From: Thalassolituus sp.
Lineage (GTDB): Bacteria > Pseudomonadota > Gammaproteobacteria > Pseudomonadales > Oceanobacteraceae
Reading direction: 5' to 3'
Length of the DNA: 6,919 nt
Assembly: GCA_029212275.1 (NCBI GenBank)
Contig: JARGOI010000036.1
Coordinates: 5,741-12,659 of the forward strand
A program made the position numbers and the translations under genes. The stretch's first letter is position 1. Every line of letters starts with the position of its first letter. This document shows positions 1 through 6,850 of this stretch, one piece after another. The notes beneath the pieces are model-generated. The model searched no databases. It was not told where the DNA came from and saw only the letters and a list, made by a program, of their open reading frames with translations.

Positions 1-191
1 TCAACGGTCACATCAAAGGCATCGCCTTCTTGTTTGCCATCCAGCGCTTGTTCTAAGCCAGGAATAATATTTTGAGCACCATGAAGATAAGTCATTGGTG
101 CTGCGCCTTCCGAGGTATCAATCACTTCGCCGCTGGCTACATCGGTAACTGTGTAGCTAATCGCGACAACTTTGTTTTGTGCAATGGTCAT
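1..191 (-). CDS. slyD: SlyD-like FKBP-type peptidyl-prolyl cis-trans isomerase, 5' part only
   Basis: The gene enters from its start and runs off the left edge, so about 63 codons are visible of a family that is usually 150-200 residues long. The protein should catalyse cis-trans isomerisation of proline bonds and act as a cytosolic folding helper. The visible part carries the SlyD signature: a first strand ending in the basic-hydrophobic pattern NKVVAISYTV, a short turn with GEVIDTS, then YLHG, followed by IIPGLEQALDG and EGDAFDV, which is the FKBP half that precedes the insert-in-flap domain. Two in-frame ATGs exist, at 203 and 191. I prefer 191 because GGAACC lies just upstream of it and because SlyD proteins begin close to this strand; 203 adds only MEPD. 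The metal-binding His/Cys-rich tail that separates SlyD from other FKBPs lies outside the window, so the exact subfamily is inferred from YLHG and GLEQAL. Confidence 0.85.
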   Translation of the reverse strand, partial: MTIAQNKVVAISYTVTDVASGEVIDTSEGAAPMTYLHGAQNIIPGLEQALDGKQEGDAFDVTV

Positions 192-217
192 ATCAGGTTC
201 CATTCGTTGTCTGCCAT
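188..217 (-). other. possible nine-codon upstream ORF overlapping the slyD start
   Basis: An ATG at 217 opens a frame of nine codons (MADNEWNLI) whose TGA overlaps the preferred slyD ATG at 191 as ATGA. Such overlaps can couple translation. No Shine-Dalgarno sequence precedes the ATG at 217, and an ORF this short can arise by chance, so it is recorded only as a possibility. Confidence 0.15.
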
Positions 218-277
218 GTTGTATTAAAGCCGCATAAAAACAGGTAAACGGTTGAATCAACGTTAAGCAGAAAGTTG

Positions 278-289
278 CTTTGCGCAAAG
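278..289. repeat. 12-base perfect palindrome in the slyD leader
   Basis: CTTTGCGCAAAG is a perfect 12-base palindrome in the gap between the helicase gene and slyD, about 50 bases downstream of the predicted slyD transcription start. It could be a protein binding site or chance; it has no loop and no T-run, so it is not a terminator. A looser dyad, GTTGA-A-TCAAC, lies at 251-261. Confidence 0.35.
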
Positions 290-344
290 ATGACTTGAGG
301 AACTGGAAAACCAGAGACAGAGGCCAGACTCTACGAGGTGCACT

Positions 345-373
345 AGTATAACAAGACAAACCTTTTAGGACAA
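345..373 (-). promoter_or_regulatory. sigma-70 promoter for slyD, inside the 3' end of the helicase gene
   Basis: Reading the minus strand, TTGTCC (373-368, 4 of 6 to consensus) is followed by exactly 17 bases and then TATACT (350-345, 5 of 6). Transcription would start near 338, giving a leader of about 135-150 bases before slyD. The -35 box overlaps the last two sense codons and the stop region of the helicase gene, so slyD appears to have its own transcription even though the upstream gene is co-directional. Confidence 0.6.
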
Positions 374-2791
374 AAACACCAGTTTATCGAGTACCTGTGC
401 GCGTGCCAGAGTTTTAATGCGCGGCGCATTATCAAATCGAACACGAAGATATTGATCGTCTTCGCTGATCAAGGTTCCCATACCTAGACTTTCGTGTTGA
501 AGCCTGCGCGGGGGTTGCTGGAATTTTTTATCGACCACACCCCCTTGGCGGATGGCAATATTCTCAGTCGTTGATGGTGGTTGATGTCGCACTGGCGCTA
601 AAGTCACATTGACACGACCAGCGGCTACCTTATCTATGTAATGCAGCAGCCATTTTGCGATGGGGCCATCTTGTGGATGCAATTCCAGCAGTTGTGTCCC
701 ATTCGCCGGTACCTGATTGATCGCTTGAAACAGTGCTTGATTGACGGCCTTACTGCGACCCTCGGAAAATTCGAACTGAAATGGACTGGGACAGGTGCGT
801 AAATCTTTGCGGTCCAGCGGTTTATCATGACTCGGTAGCAATAAATGCAACTGTTTACGCGCCCGAGTCATACTGACGTAAAGCAAACGCCGCTCACTTT
901 CAATGCTGGCTGGGGTAGTAAACTCGCCCTCGGCTTGATAAGGAAAATAATGTGCATTAACCCCGGGGATAATCACACAATCCCATTCACGGCCTTTGCT
1001 TTTATGCGCCGACGTCAGCACCACAGCAGCCGGATTGTGTTGGTGGTCTTGCTGACGCTGGCGTATTTTATCGCGCAGTGTTCGCCAGTGCACCAGCATG
1101 TCTTCGGGCGATAAGGCGAGGTCGTCGGTATAGCGTAAAAAAGCACGCAATGTCGCTTGTCGGTCTTCGATTTGCTGTTGTGAAAACGCACTGTCTTCAA
1201 TACCTTTATCGAGTTCGGTCAATGACACATAGTCTTTGAATAATCGTCCTGCATTCAGTTTGCCAATTTCGGCATTGGCAATCAGCTGCGCACGGACTTC
1301 TAATTGTTGGCGCTGCCATTGACTCAGCGATGCAGGAATAGCAGCCAACAATGCTTCGCCTAAATTCTGGGTTGCCTGACTCACTTGCGCCGCAATTTGC
1401 TCTAACTCAGCGCGTCGAATTTTGGGGAAGGGATGGGTTAAAATATGCAACCAAGCGTCTTCTCGCTTAGCGCGATCACGTTGTTGCAGCGCGCCGGTAG
1501 AGACCTCAAGCAATAACCAAAATATCCTCAGTTCCCAGCGTTCCAGTACCGATTGCGAATGGTCTAAGTGGTAATCAATGCCGGCCTGCAATAACGCCAA
1601 CTCTATCGGTGCACACAATGACCATACGCGGTGTATCACGGCAATAGACGGGCCGATGATTTGTTTTTGATGCTGATCTGGCGATGTTTGCAGTGACTCC
1701 AAGTGGGCGCGAATCAGATACACCGTTAAAGCGGCATCGCTGCGTGCCGCATGCAATTTAACAAACGTTGGCTGCACACTGCTGTGGGACAAACCAATAA
1801 GCGGCTCACGCTGCTGATTGTGATGAATAAGGTGGTTCGCCATTAGGGTCAGCTGCGAGCCATAGCGAAACGTATGCGGTAAATGAAAGGTCGTGCTCTG
1901 ACCAAAGTTTTGCTCGAATTCAGAGGTAATAAATTCGGGTCGCGAGCCACGAAATTCGTAAATGGTTTGATCGGGATCACCAATCACCATAACCGCTCCC
2001 CGACCGCCATATAACTGCGTTAATAGTGTTTGCTGAACTTCGTTGATGTCTTGATATTCATCGACCAAAATCCATTGCATATGCCCAGCAAACCGATCGG
2101 CGACGTCAGGATGCGCGCGCAAACACATGACGGGATCGTACAACATATCGTTATAACTGATGCGTCGTTGTTGTTTGCGCCAATCTTCAAATTGATAAAA
2201 TAATTCGATAAACAAACGACATTGGGGCGGCAAATTCTGCGCTTCAAACACATCTGCAGCGGGCAACAAACCGGATTTCACAACATCAATAAAACTGACC
2301 GCAGGCTCTACCCACTTTTTACGTTGTGACAAAATATCTTGGCGCGTATCGTCATCCGCCAACTGCTGCAACAAACGCCAAACAATCCCCTCTATTTCGC
2401 CGTCGCTGAGTATCTTTCCTTGCCAAGCGGGTAACGCCCCCTGCTCGACCAGTGCTTGATAAATCTTTAATCCCAACGAGTGAAAGGTACGCACTTGCGG
2501 CAAAGATTGTGCTACTTGACCACTGAGTGCTTCCAGTCGTTGCTGAAATTCTCGCTGCGCCGCTTTGTTGTACATCAACACCAACATCCGCCGCGCCGAA
2601 ATACCGTCAGCCAAACGTGCTAACACAAAGTGCGTCAGCGTCGCGGTTTTGCCCGCACCCGCGACCGCAATCACCCGGGCATGCCCTTCCGTATGAGCGA
2701 CAACGGCGCTTTGCTCCTGAGTTAAACCAATACCATCAGAGGTTAAACCAGGGGCGTTTATTGTGTTGGTCGATGTTGGCTGCTGAGACAC
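365..2791 (-). CDS. UvrD/Rep-family (SF1A) ATP-dependent DNA helicase
   Basis: An 808-residue superfamily 1A helicase, expected to unwind DNA 3'-to-5' using ATP. Numbered from the chosen start: Q motif LTQEQ (23-27), Walker A GAGKT (45-49), motif Ia around YNKAAQREF (74-82), Walker B LVDEYQD (242-248), motif III GDPDQTIYEFRGS (271-283), motif IV with TFRYG (307-311), motif V TSAHKSKGREWD (593-604) and motif VI LLYVSMTRARKQL (636-648). All catalytic motifs look intact. The tail has a GMGTLISEDDQYLRVRFD stretch (770-787) resembling the Tudor-like C-terminal domain of UvrD and PcrA. It is longer than typical UvrD (about 720), and motifs Ia and IV diverge from UvrD and Rep, so it is probably a separate paralogue; no gene symbol is given. 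The frame is open up to a TTG at 2878, just after the eut terminator, but that extra N-terminus resembles no domain. GTG at 2791, preceded by a weak GGAA at suitable distance, is preferred. Its role (repair, recombination or fork restart) cannot be read from the neighbours. Confidence 0.9.
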   Translation of the reverse strand: MSQQPTSTNTINAPGLTSDGIGLTQEQSAVVAHTEGHARVIAVAGAGKTATLTHFVLARLADGISARRMLVLMYNKAAQREFQQRLEALSGQVAQSLPQVRTFHSLGLKIYQALVEQGALPAWQGKILSDGEIEGIVWRLLQQLADDDTRQDILSQRKKWVEPAVSFIDVVKSGLLPAADVFEAQNLPPQCRLFIELFYQFEDWRKQQRRISYNDMLYDPVMCLRAHPDVADRFAGHMQWILVDEYQDINEVQQTLLTQLYGGRGAVMVIGDPDQTIYEFRGSRPEFITSEFEQNFGQSTTFHLPHTFRYGSQLTLMANHLIHHNQQREPLIGLSHSSVQPTFVKLHAARSDAALTVYLIRAHLESLQTSPDQHQKQIIGPSIAVIHRVWSLCAPIELALLQAGIDYHLDHSQSVLERWELRIFWLLLEVSTGALQQRDRAKREDAWLHILTHPFPKIRRAELEQIAAQVSQATQNLGEALLAAIPASLSQWQRQQLEVRAQLIANAEIGKLNAGRLFKDYVSLTELDKGIEDSAFSQQQIEDRQATLRAFLRYTDDLALSPEDMLVHWRTLRDKIRQRQQDHQHNPAAVVLTSAHKSKGREWDCVIIPGVNAHYFPYQAEGEFTTPASIESERRLLYVSMTRARKQLHLLLPSHDKPLDRKDLRTCPSPFQFEFSEGRSKAVNQALFQAINQVPANGTQLLELHPQDGPIAKWLLHYIDKVAAGRVNVTLAPVRHQPPSTTENIAIRQGGVVDKKFQQPPRRLQHESLGMGTLISEDDQYLRVRFDNAPRIKTLARAQVLDKLVFLS

Positions 2792-2882
2792 GGTCCCGTT
2801 TCCAAGAATAAAACCCGAATGGTAGGAGGTTTGACCAGCAAGGGCCAGTACTGTTCGAATGCAGGAAAACACATGCAATAAA

Positions 2883-2906
2883 TAAAGGCCGCGATTGCGG
2901 CCTTTA
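2883..2906 (-). terminator. rho-independent terminator of the eut operon
   Basis: A perfect 10-base-pair stem, TAAAGGCCGC with GCGGCCTTTA, surrounds a four-base loop (2893-2896). On the minus strand it is followed by a T-rich tract, TTTATTTATT. It sits 26 bases after the eat stop codon and before the helicase gene, so it separates the two transcription units. The plus-strand side lacks a comparable T-tract. Confidence 0.88.
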
Positions 2907-2932
2907 ATACTGCATTAAAAACATGTTTCTAA

Positions 2933-4342
2933 TTAACTTGCCGCGGCTAAATCCGATTCCGCTTCAGCCAACATAGCAAACTCTTCATCGGCAGATTTAG
3001 CGACTAAGTGCTTACTGCTGTAACCAAAGTAATACGCGGCACCAATCACAAACAACACGATGGTGAAAAAGAAAGCGCGTGGATCGAATGCATAAACCCC
3101 AGTCAACGCAATCAGCGATAACACCAAGGCGATACCAGAAGTAAACACGCCACCGGGTGTTTTATAAGGACGCACTAACTCAGGTTGTTTGACCCTTAAC
3201 ATAATATGACTCAGTGCCATTAAGGCGTACGACACCGTTGCGCCAACCACCGCCATCGCCAGCATCAGATCGCCTTCGCCACTCAGTGACGCTAAGAACC
3301 CAAACACGCCAGGAATAATTAACGCGCGTGAAGGGACTTTACGAGCACTGGTAATGGATAAGCTGCGTGGTAAATACCCGGCGCGTGATAGAGCAAACAC
3401 TAAGCGGCTATAGCCATAAATAATGGAGAAGAATGACGCCACCAAACCGGCAAGACCCAGCACGTTAACGATGGTGGCCAAACTGGTATTGCCCGTCGCA
3501 TTTAACGCATCGACCAAAGGCACGGCGCTGGCACCCATCGCAGTAGCACCAGCAGAACCGGGTACTAGCACAACCACTAACAAGGCGGTAAACAGCAAGA
3601 ACACCATGGCACCAATGATGCCTTTAGGCACATCTTTCGCTGGATCTTTCGCTTCTTCTGCGGCCAATGGCACACCTTCTACGGCTAAGAATAACCACAT
3701 CGCAAACGGCAATGCGGCCCAAACTCCGTACCAACCCAAAGGTAAAAATTCACTGGCACCCGCCGCATCGGTGGCTGCGATATCAAACAGCAACGCGGAA
3801 TCAAAACTTGGAATAAGTGCAATGCCGGTAGCAATAATTGCAAATACGGCCAAACCACTGATCACCATCATCACTTTCAAGGCTTCACCCACGCCCGCCA
3901 AATGAATGCCGATAAACACCAGATAGAACGCGGCATAAACCCAAGGACCGTTTACTCCAATCAGCGACTCCACCGCGGAGCCAATGAATATCACAATAGC
4001 AGCAGGCGCCAGCGCGTATTCAATCAATACCGCTAATCCGGTCATATAACCACCGGCGGGCCCCATTGCCTGACGTGCAAAACTGTAACCACCACCGGCG
4101 GCCGGTATGGCCGAAGACATTTCCGCTAATGACAATACTAAGGTGAAATACATAATCGCCATCAATACTGCAGCGATGGCAAAACCACCCCATCCGGCTT
4201 CTGCGATACCAAAGTTCCAACCGGCAAAGTCACCAGAGATGACGTATGACACCCCCAGTCCCGCCAATAAAAACCAGCCGGCACTGCCTCTTTTTAATTG
4301 GCGCTGAGCCAAATACTCCTGATTCATTGATTTTTCTGACAT
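2933..4342 (-). CDS. eat: ethanolamine permease, APC superfamily
   Basis: A 469-residue inner-membrane transporter that should bring ethanolamine into the cell, coupled to an ion gradient as is usual in the APC superfamily. The N-terminal segment holds SYVISGDFAGWNFG (32-45), typical of the ethanolamine permease group, and AAGGGYSFAR (81-90) is the conserved APC stretch after the second helix. By eye there are 12 membrane spans, near 23-43, 50-71, 97-122, 133-152, 157-178, 204-224, 243-262, 288-309, 338-353, 359-381, 402-418 and 423-440. The loop VEGVPLAAEEAKDPAKDVPKG (221-241) is the usual cytoplasmic EEAKDP motif region. The C-terminal tail after 443 is hydrophilic and rich in Ala, Glu and Asp. 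ATG at 4342 is preceded by AAGGAG seven bases upstream. It is the last gene of the operon, 56 bases after eutC, and its substrate assignment is strongly supported by eutBC. In Pseudomonas the permease usually comes first; here it is last. Confidence 0.93.
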   Translation of the reverse strand: MSEKSMNQEYLAQRQLKRGSAGWFLLAGLGVSYVISGDFAGWNFGIAEAGWGGFAIAAVLMAIMYFTLVLSLAEMSSAIPAAGGGYSFARQAMGPAGGYMTGLAVLIEYALAPAAIVIFIGSAVESLIGVNGPWVYAAFYLVFIGIHLAGVGEALKVMMVISGLAVFAIIATGIALIPSFDSALLFDIAATDAAGASEFLPLGWYGVWAALPFAMWLFLAVEGVPLAAEEAKDPAKDVPKGIIGAMVFLLFTALLVVVLVPGSAGATAMGASAVPLVDALNATGNTSLATIVNVLGLAGLVASFFSIIYGYSRLVFALSRAGYLPRSLSITSARKVPSRALIIPGVFGFLASLSGEGDLMLAMAVVGATVSYALMALSHIMLRVKQPELVRPYKTPGGVFTSGIALVLSLIALTGVYAFDPRAFFFTIVLFVIGAAYYFGYSSKHLVAKSADEEFAMLAEAESDLAAAS

Positions 4343-4398
4343 GATATTGCTCCTTTAATAAGGTTGTTTTAAACGTTTGAGTTAGGTCGAAAATTTGA

Positions 4399-5238
4399 TT
4401 AAGAAATAAGAAAGTTTTTACTGCTGCCAATGGTGCTAACCACTTCATCTTCGGTGCGATCTTTAAGATTGACGCCAGAGAGTTTTAAATGACGAGCTTC
4501 ATTCATTAAATACAATGCTCTTCGGGCTGCTTCGCGGTAAGAAAGTCCGGCAGGTCGAATATTAGAAATACAGTTACGACTGGCATCGGTGAGCCCGACT
4601 TTTGGGTTAAAGGTGAGATAAGCGCCTAGGCTATCGGGCGAACTAAGCCCTGGACGTTCACCGATTAACACCAGCACCATTGCGGCGTTAAGTAATTCGC
4701 CAACTTCATCGCCAATCGCTACTCGCCCTTGTTCAATTAATGTTATCGGAGCCAACGACCAAGGATTCGAATGACTCGTAAGACCCGGCAATAATTCGGT
4801 TAAAAAAGGCGCAATATTTTTTTGCACGGCAAGCGAAGAAAGGCCATCGACCACGACAATGGCCAAATCAAACGCACTGCTGACTTGTTCATTATTAGCA
4901 TGTTGAAACTGAGTTAATTGCTCACGAGCTTGTTCATTTAAACGACGACCAAAATCGGGACGCTGTAAATAGATCACACGATCTTCAGCACGACTTTTAA
5001 GCTGCATGACTGGGTATGTTGGACATTGAGACAATGTCTTTAACTGACTTTCTAATTCAGAAAAATCTAATGGAAAATGAACGGCGTCGCGTGCTTGCGC
5101 ATGTTCTAATTGGAACTTGAGCATCTGGTGCGTGGGCAAACTGATGCCAGCTCGTCCCAGGCCAATACGTGCATCGGTAAATTGTCGCAAGGTCTCCCAA
5201 GGATTATTGACGACGTGGCGTTTGTTATCAGAACTCAT
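4399..5238 (-). CDS. eutC: ethanolamine ammonia-lyase small subunit
   Basis: A 279-residue small (beta) subunit of the adenosylcobalamin-dependent ethanolamine ammonia-lyase; together with EutB it holds the cobalamin and turns ethanolamine into acetaldehyde and ammonia. Family landmarks are in order: DARIGLGRAG (22-31), RPDFGRRL (93-100), VVDGLSS (129-135), QGRVAIGDEVGELL (170-183), LIGERPGLSSPDSLGAY (191-207) and SRNCISNIRPAG (220-231). Compared from memory with E. coli EutC (295 residues), it lacks roughly 45-50 N-terminal residues, including the peptide that targets the enterobacterial enzyme to the Eut microcompartment. It has a tail of about 20 residues after the point where the enteric protein ends. 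ATG at 5238 follows a strong AGGAAGGAA five bases upstream. It lies 60 bases downstream of eutB with no terminator between them, so co-transcription is expected. Confidence 0.95.
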   Translation of the reverse strand: MSSDNKRHVVNNPWETLRQFTDARIGLGRAGISLPTHQMLKFQLEHAQARDAVHFPLDFSELESQLKTLSQCPTYPVMQLKSRAEDRVIYLQRPDFGRRLNEQAREQLTQFQHANNEQVSSAFDLAIVVVDGLSSLAVQKNIAPFLTELLPGLTSHSNPWSLAPITLIEQGRVAIGDEVGELLNAAMVLVLIGERPGLSSPDSLGAYLTFNPKVGLTDASRNCISNIRPAGLSYREAARRALYLMNEARHLKLSGVNLKDRTEDEVVSTIGSSKNFLIS

Positions 5239-5298
5239 CGCGTTCCTTCCTATTTAACTTTTATTTATCTATTCATTCGTTTTAAAAAAATAGTTTGA

Positions 5299-6693
5299 TC
5301 AATAACTTGGCAATGATTTTAATGAGTTTGAAAACGCATCAGGTAAGCGCTTATTTAATTCAAACTTGCCACAGCCATTCATAATTTGCATACGTGTTAA
5401 CCACTGCATAAATTCGGGTGCTGGCTCACTACCAAGCACACGGCGAACGTACAAGGCATCGTGAAAAGACGTGGTTTGATAATTCAACATAATGTCGTCC
5501 GAGCCAGGAATCCCCATTACAAACGAGCACCCAGCAACACCCAATAAGGTAAGTAAGGTATCCATGTCATTTTGATCGGCTTCGGCATGGTTGGTGTAGC
5601 AAACGTCACAACCCATCGGCAGTCCTAACAACTTTCCACAAAAATGATCTTCTAAACCGGCACGAATAATTTCTTTGCCGTCGAACAGATATTCCGGCCC
5701 AATGAATCCCACGACCGTGTTGATGAGCAGTGGATTGAATTTTCGGGCAACGGCATAGGCACGCGCCTCACAGGTTTGTTGGTCCAATCCATGATGTGCA
5801 TTGGCAGACAAAGAGCTACCCTGCCCTGTTTCAAAATACATGACGTTATTGCCCACGGTGCCGCGCTTTAAACTAAGCGCAGCTTCTTGAGCTTCGGCCA
5901 AATTCGCTAAGTTAAAGCCAAAAGACGCGTTGGTGGCTTCGGTGCCACCAATAGACTGGAACACTAGGTCGACTGGCGCACCAGCATTAATGCACTCGAC
6001 CGTATTCGTGACATGCGTCAACACACACGACTGTGTCGGGATCTCGTATTTTTGGATCACCTCATCCATCAATTTCATCAGTTTGATGGCTTGCGCCACA
6101 TTATCCGTCGCCGGATTAATACCAATGACGGCATCGCCACTACCGTACATCAAGCCATCCAAAATACTGGCGGCGATTCCGTTGACATCATCAATAGGAT
6201 GGTTGGGTTGCAGGCGTGTCGATAAATGGCCGGGCAAACCTATGGTGTTTCGAAACGCCGTGGTGACATGACATTTTTTAGAGATCAGAATCAGATCCTG
6301 ATTGCGACTTATTTTGGCAACGGCGGCGGCCATTTCCGGGGTAATACCTGCACGAACTTTAGTAAGCACATCGGAGGTCACTTCGTCACTTAATAGCCAA
6401 TTACGAAAATCACCAACGGTTAAATGTGAGATTGCAGAAAAAGCCGTTTTGTCATGATCATCAATAATAAGACGCGTAATTTCGTCGTCTTCGTATGGAA
6501 TAAGTACTTCATTTAAAAACGTTTTCAGGGGCACTTCGGCAAGCGTCATTTGCGCAATGGCGCGCTCTTCTGCCGAATGTGCAATCACACCCGATAAGCG
6601 GTCACCGGAACGCGCTGGTGTGGCCTTAGCCATGAGCTCGGCCAAGCTAGCAAACTGCCAGGTTTTATTGCCTAAGGTATAACGGTAAGTCAT
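5299..6693 (-). CDS. eutB: ethanolamine ammonia-lyase large subunit
   Basis: A 464-residue large (alpha) subunit carrying the active-site TIM barrel of adenosylcobalamin-dependent ethanolamine ammonia-lyase (E. coli EutB is 453). The family is matched along its length: RSGDRLSGVIA near the start, SDEVTSDVLTKVR, RLQPN (160-164), GDAVIGINPATDNV (186-199), YFETGQGSSLSA (286-297), VVGFIGPEYL (327-336), GLEDHF (346-351) and GCDVCYTNHAEADQN (361-375). Residues lining the substrate pocket in the E. coli enzyme all appear present: Arg160, Gln162, Asn193, the Glu of ETGQGS (288 here) and the Asp of GCD (363 here). The frame stays open to a TTG at 6708, but ATG at 6693 is chosen: AGAAGG lies six bases upstream of it, and MTYRYTLGNKTWQF aligns with the usual N-terminus. 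It is the first gene of the operon. The enzyme needs imported or salvaged B12; no B12 or EutA gene is in view. Confidence 0.96.
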   Translation of the reverse strand: MTYRYTLGNKTWQFASLAELMAKATPARSGDRLSGVIAHSAEERAIAQMTLAEVPLKTFLNEVLIPYEDDEITRLIIDDHDKTAFSAISHLTVGDFRNWLLSDEVTSDVLTKVRAGITPEMAAAVAKISRNQDLILISKKCHVTTAFRNTIGLPGHLSTRLQPNHPIDDVNGIAASILDGLMYGSGDAVIGINPATDNVAQAIKLMKLMDEVIQKYEIPTQSCVLTHVTNTVECINAGAPVDLVFQSIGGTEATNASFGFNLANLAEAQEAALSLKRGTVGNNVMYFETGQGSSLSANAHHGLDQQTCEARAYAVARKFNPLLINTVVGFIGPEYLFDGKEIIRAGLEDHFCGKLLGLPMGCDVCYTNHAEADQNDMDTLLTLLGVAGCSFVMGIPGSDDIMLNYQTTSFHDALYVRRVLGSEPAPEFMQWLTRMQIMNGCGKFELNKRLPDAFSNSLKSLPSY

Positions 6694-6699
6694 ATCCAA

Positions 6700-6706
6700 C
6701 CTTCTC
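6700..6706 (-). promoter_or_regulatory. eutB: ribosome binding site that fixes the eutB start
   Basis: GAGAAGG on the minus strand ends six bases before the ATG at 6693. The in-frame TTG at 6708 overlaps the upstream side of this site and has no ribosome binding site of its own, so the ATG is the likely start. Confidence 0.75.
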
Positions 6707-6713
6707 AATTCAT

Positions 6714-6739
6714 TTAAGGCACCTCTGAATATGCCTTAA
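6714..6739 (-). repeat. hairpin just upstream of the eutB ribosome binding site
   Basis: On the minus strand TTAAGGCA and TGCCTTAA form a perfect 8-base-pair stem around a ten-base loop (6722-6731). The stem ends eight bases before the ribosome binding site. There is no T-tract after it, so it is not a terminator. It may shape or protect the eutB leader RNA, or be a DNA dyad bound by a regulator. Confidence 0.5.
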
Positions 6740-6764
6740 TAGTTATTTATTGAGTCTTTCATTA

Positions 6765-6786
6765 TCTGTCCTGATGACGGAACAGA
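6765..6786 (-). repeat. imperfect inverted repeat in the eutB leader
   Basis: Minus-strand TCTGTTCC and GGACAGA pair over seven base pairs with a one-base bulge and a seven-base loop (GTCATCA). A GATAAT hexamer (-10-like) overlaps its downstream side but has no convincing -35 at 16-18 bases, so a sigma-70 promoter for eutB is possible here but weakly supported. Confidence 0.35.
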
Positions 6787-6798
6787 AATTGCTGCAAA

Positions 6799-6814
6799 TT
6801 AAGTAGTCACTTAA
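6799..6814. repeat. 16-base dyad upstream of eutB
   Basis: TTAAGT-AGTC-ACTTAA is a perfect six-base inverted repeat with a four-base spacer. This is a plausible shape for a dimeric regulator site. It overlaps the T-tract of the neighbouring terminator-like hairpin by two bases. Confidence 0.35.
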
Positions 6815-6850
6815 AAAGCCTCAGACTCTTTCTGGTAACAGTCTGCGAGG
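6813..6850 (-). terminator. terminator-like hairpin upstream of eutB
   Basis: On the minus strand CCTC-GC-AGACT (5' arm, 6850-6840) pairs with AGTCT-GAGG (6827-6819) apart from a two-base bulge, around a 12-base loop. It is followed by C and then TTTTT. It could end transcription of a gene beyond the right edge, or attenuate eutB if a promoter lies further upstream. The bulge and the large loop make it weaker than the eut operon terminator. Confidence 0.45.

Noticed and set aside
300..338. Terminator after the helicase gene (CTGG-AAAA-CCAG and nearby GGCC/CTCT repeats)
   Set aside because: The stem is only four base pairs and no T-tract follows on the minus strand, so it does not meet the pattern of an intrinsic terminator.
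845..1114. 89-codon plus-strand frame opposite the helicase gene
   Set aside because: It has no domain similarity and overlaps the conserved motif V and VI region of the helicase, which is clearly the coding strand.
3423..3905. 160-codon open frame on the plus strand opposite eat
   Set aside because: It is antisense to a well-conserved permease, rich in Ala, Pro, Thr and Asn as expected from the reverse complement of hydrophobic codons, has no recognisable domain and no good ribosome binding site.
5930..6271. 113-codon open frame on the plus strand opposite eutB
   Set aside because: Its composition is explained by the antisense of conserved EutB codons; a second overlapping plus-strand frame in the same place shows the region is simply stop-poor.
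6707..6713. Two-codon ORF (ATG AAT TGA) before the eutB ribosome binding site
   Set aside because: AGAGG lies eight bases upstream, but that sequence is in the loop and stem of a hairpin, and a start-stop of this length is easily met by chance.
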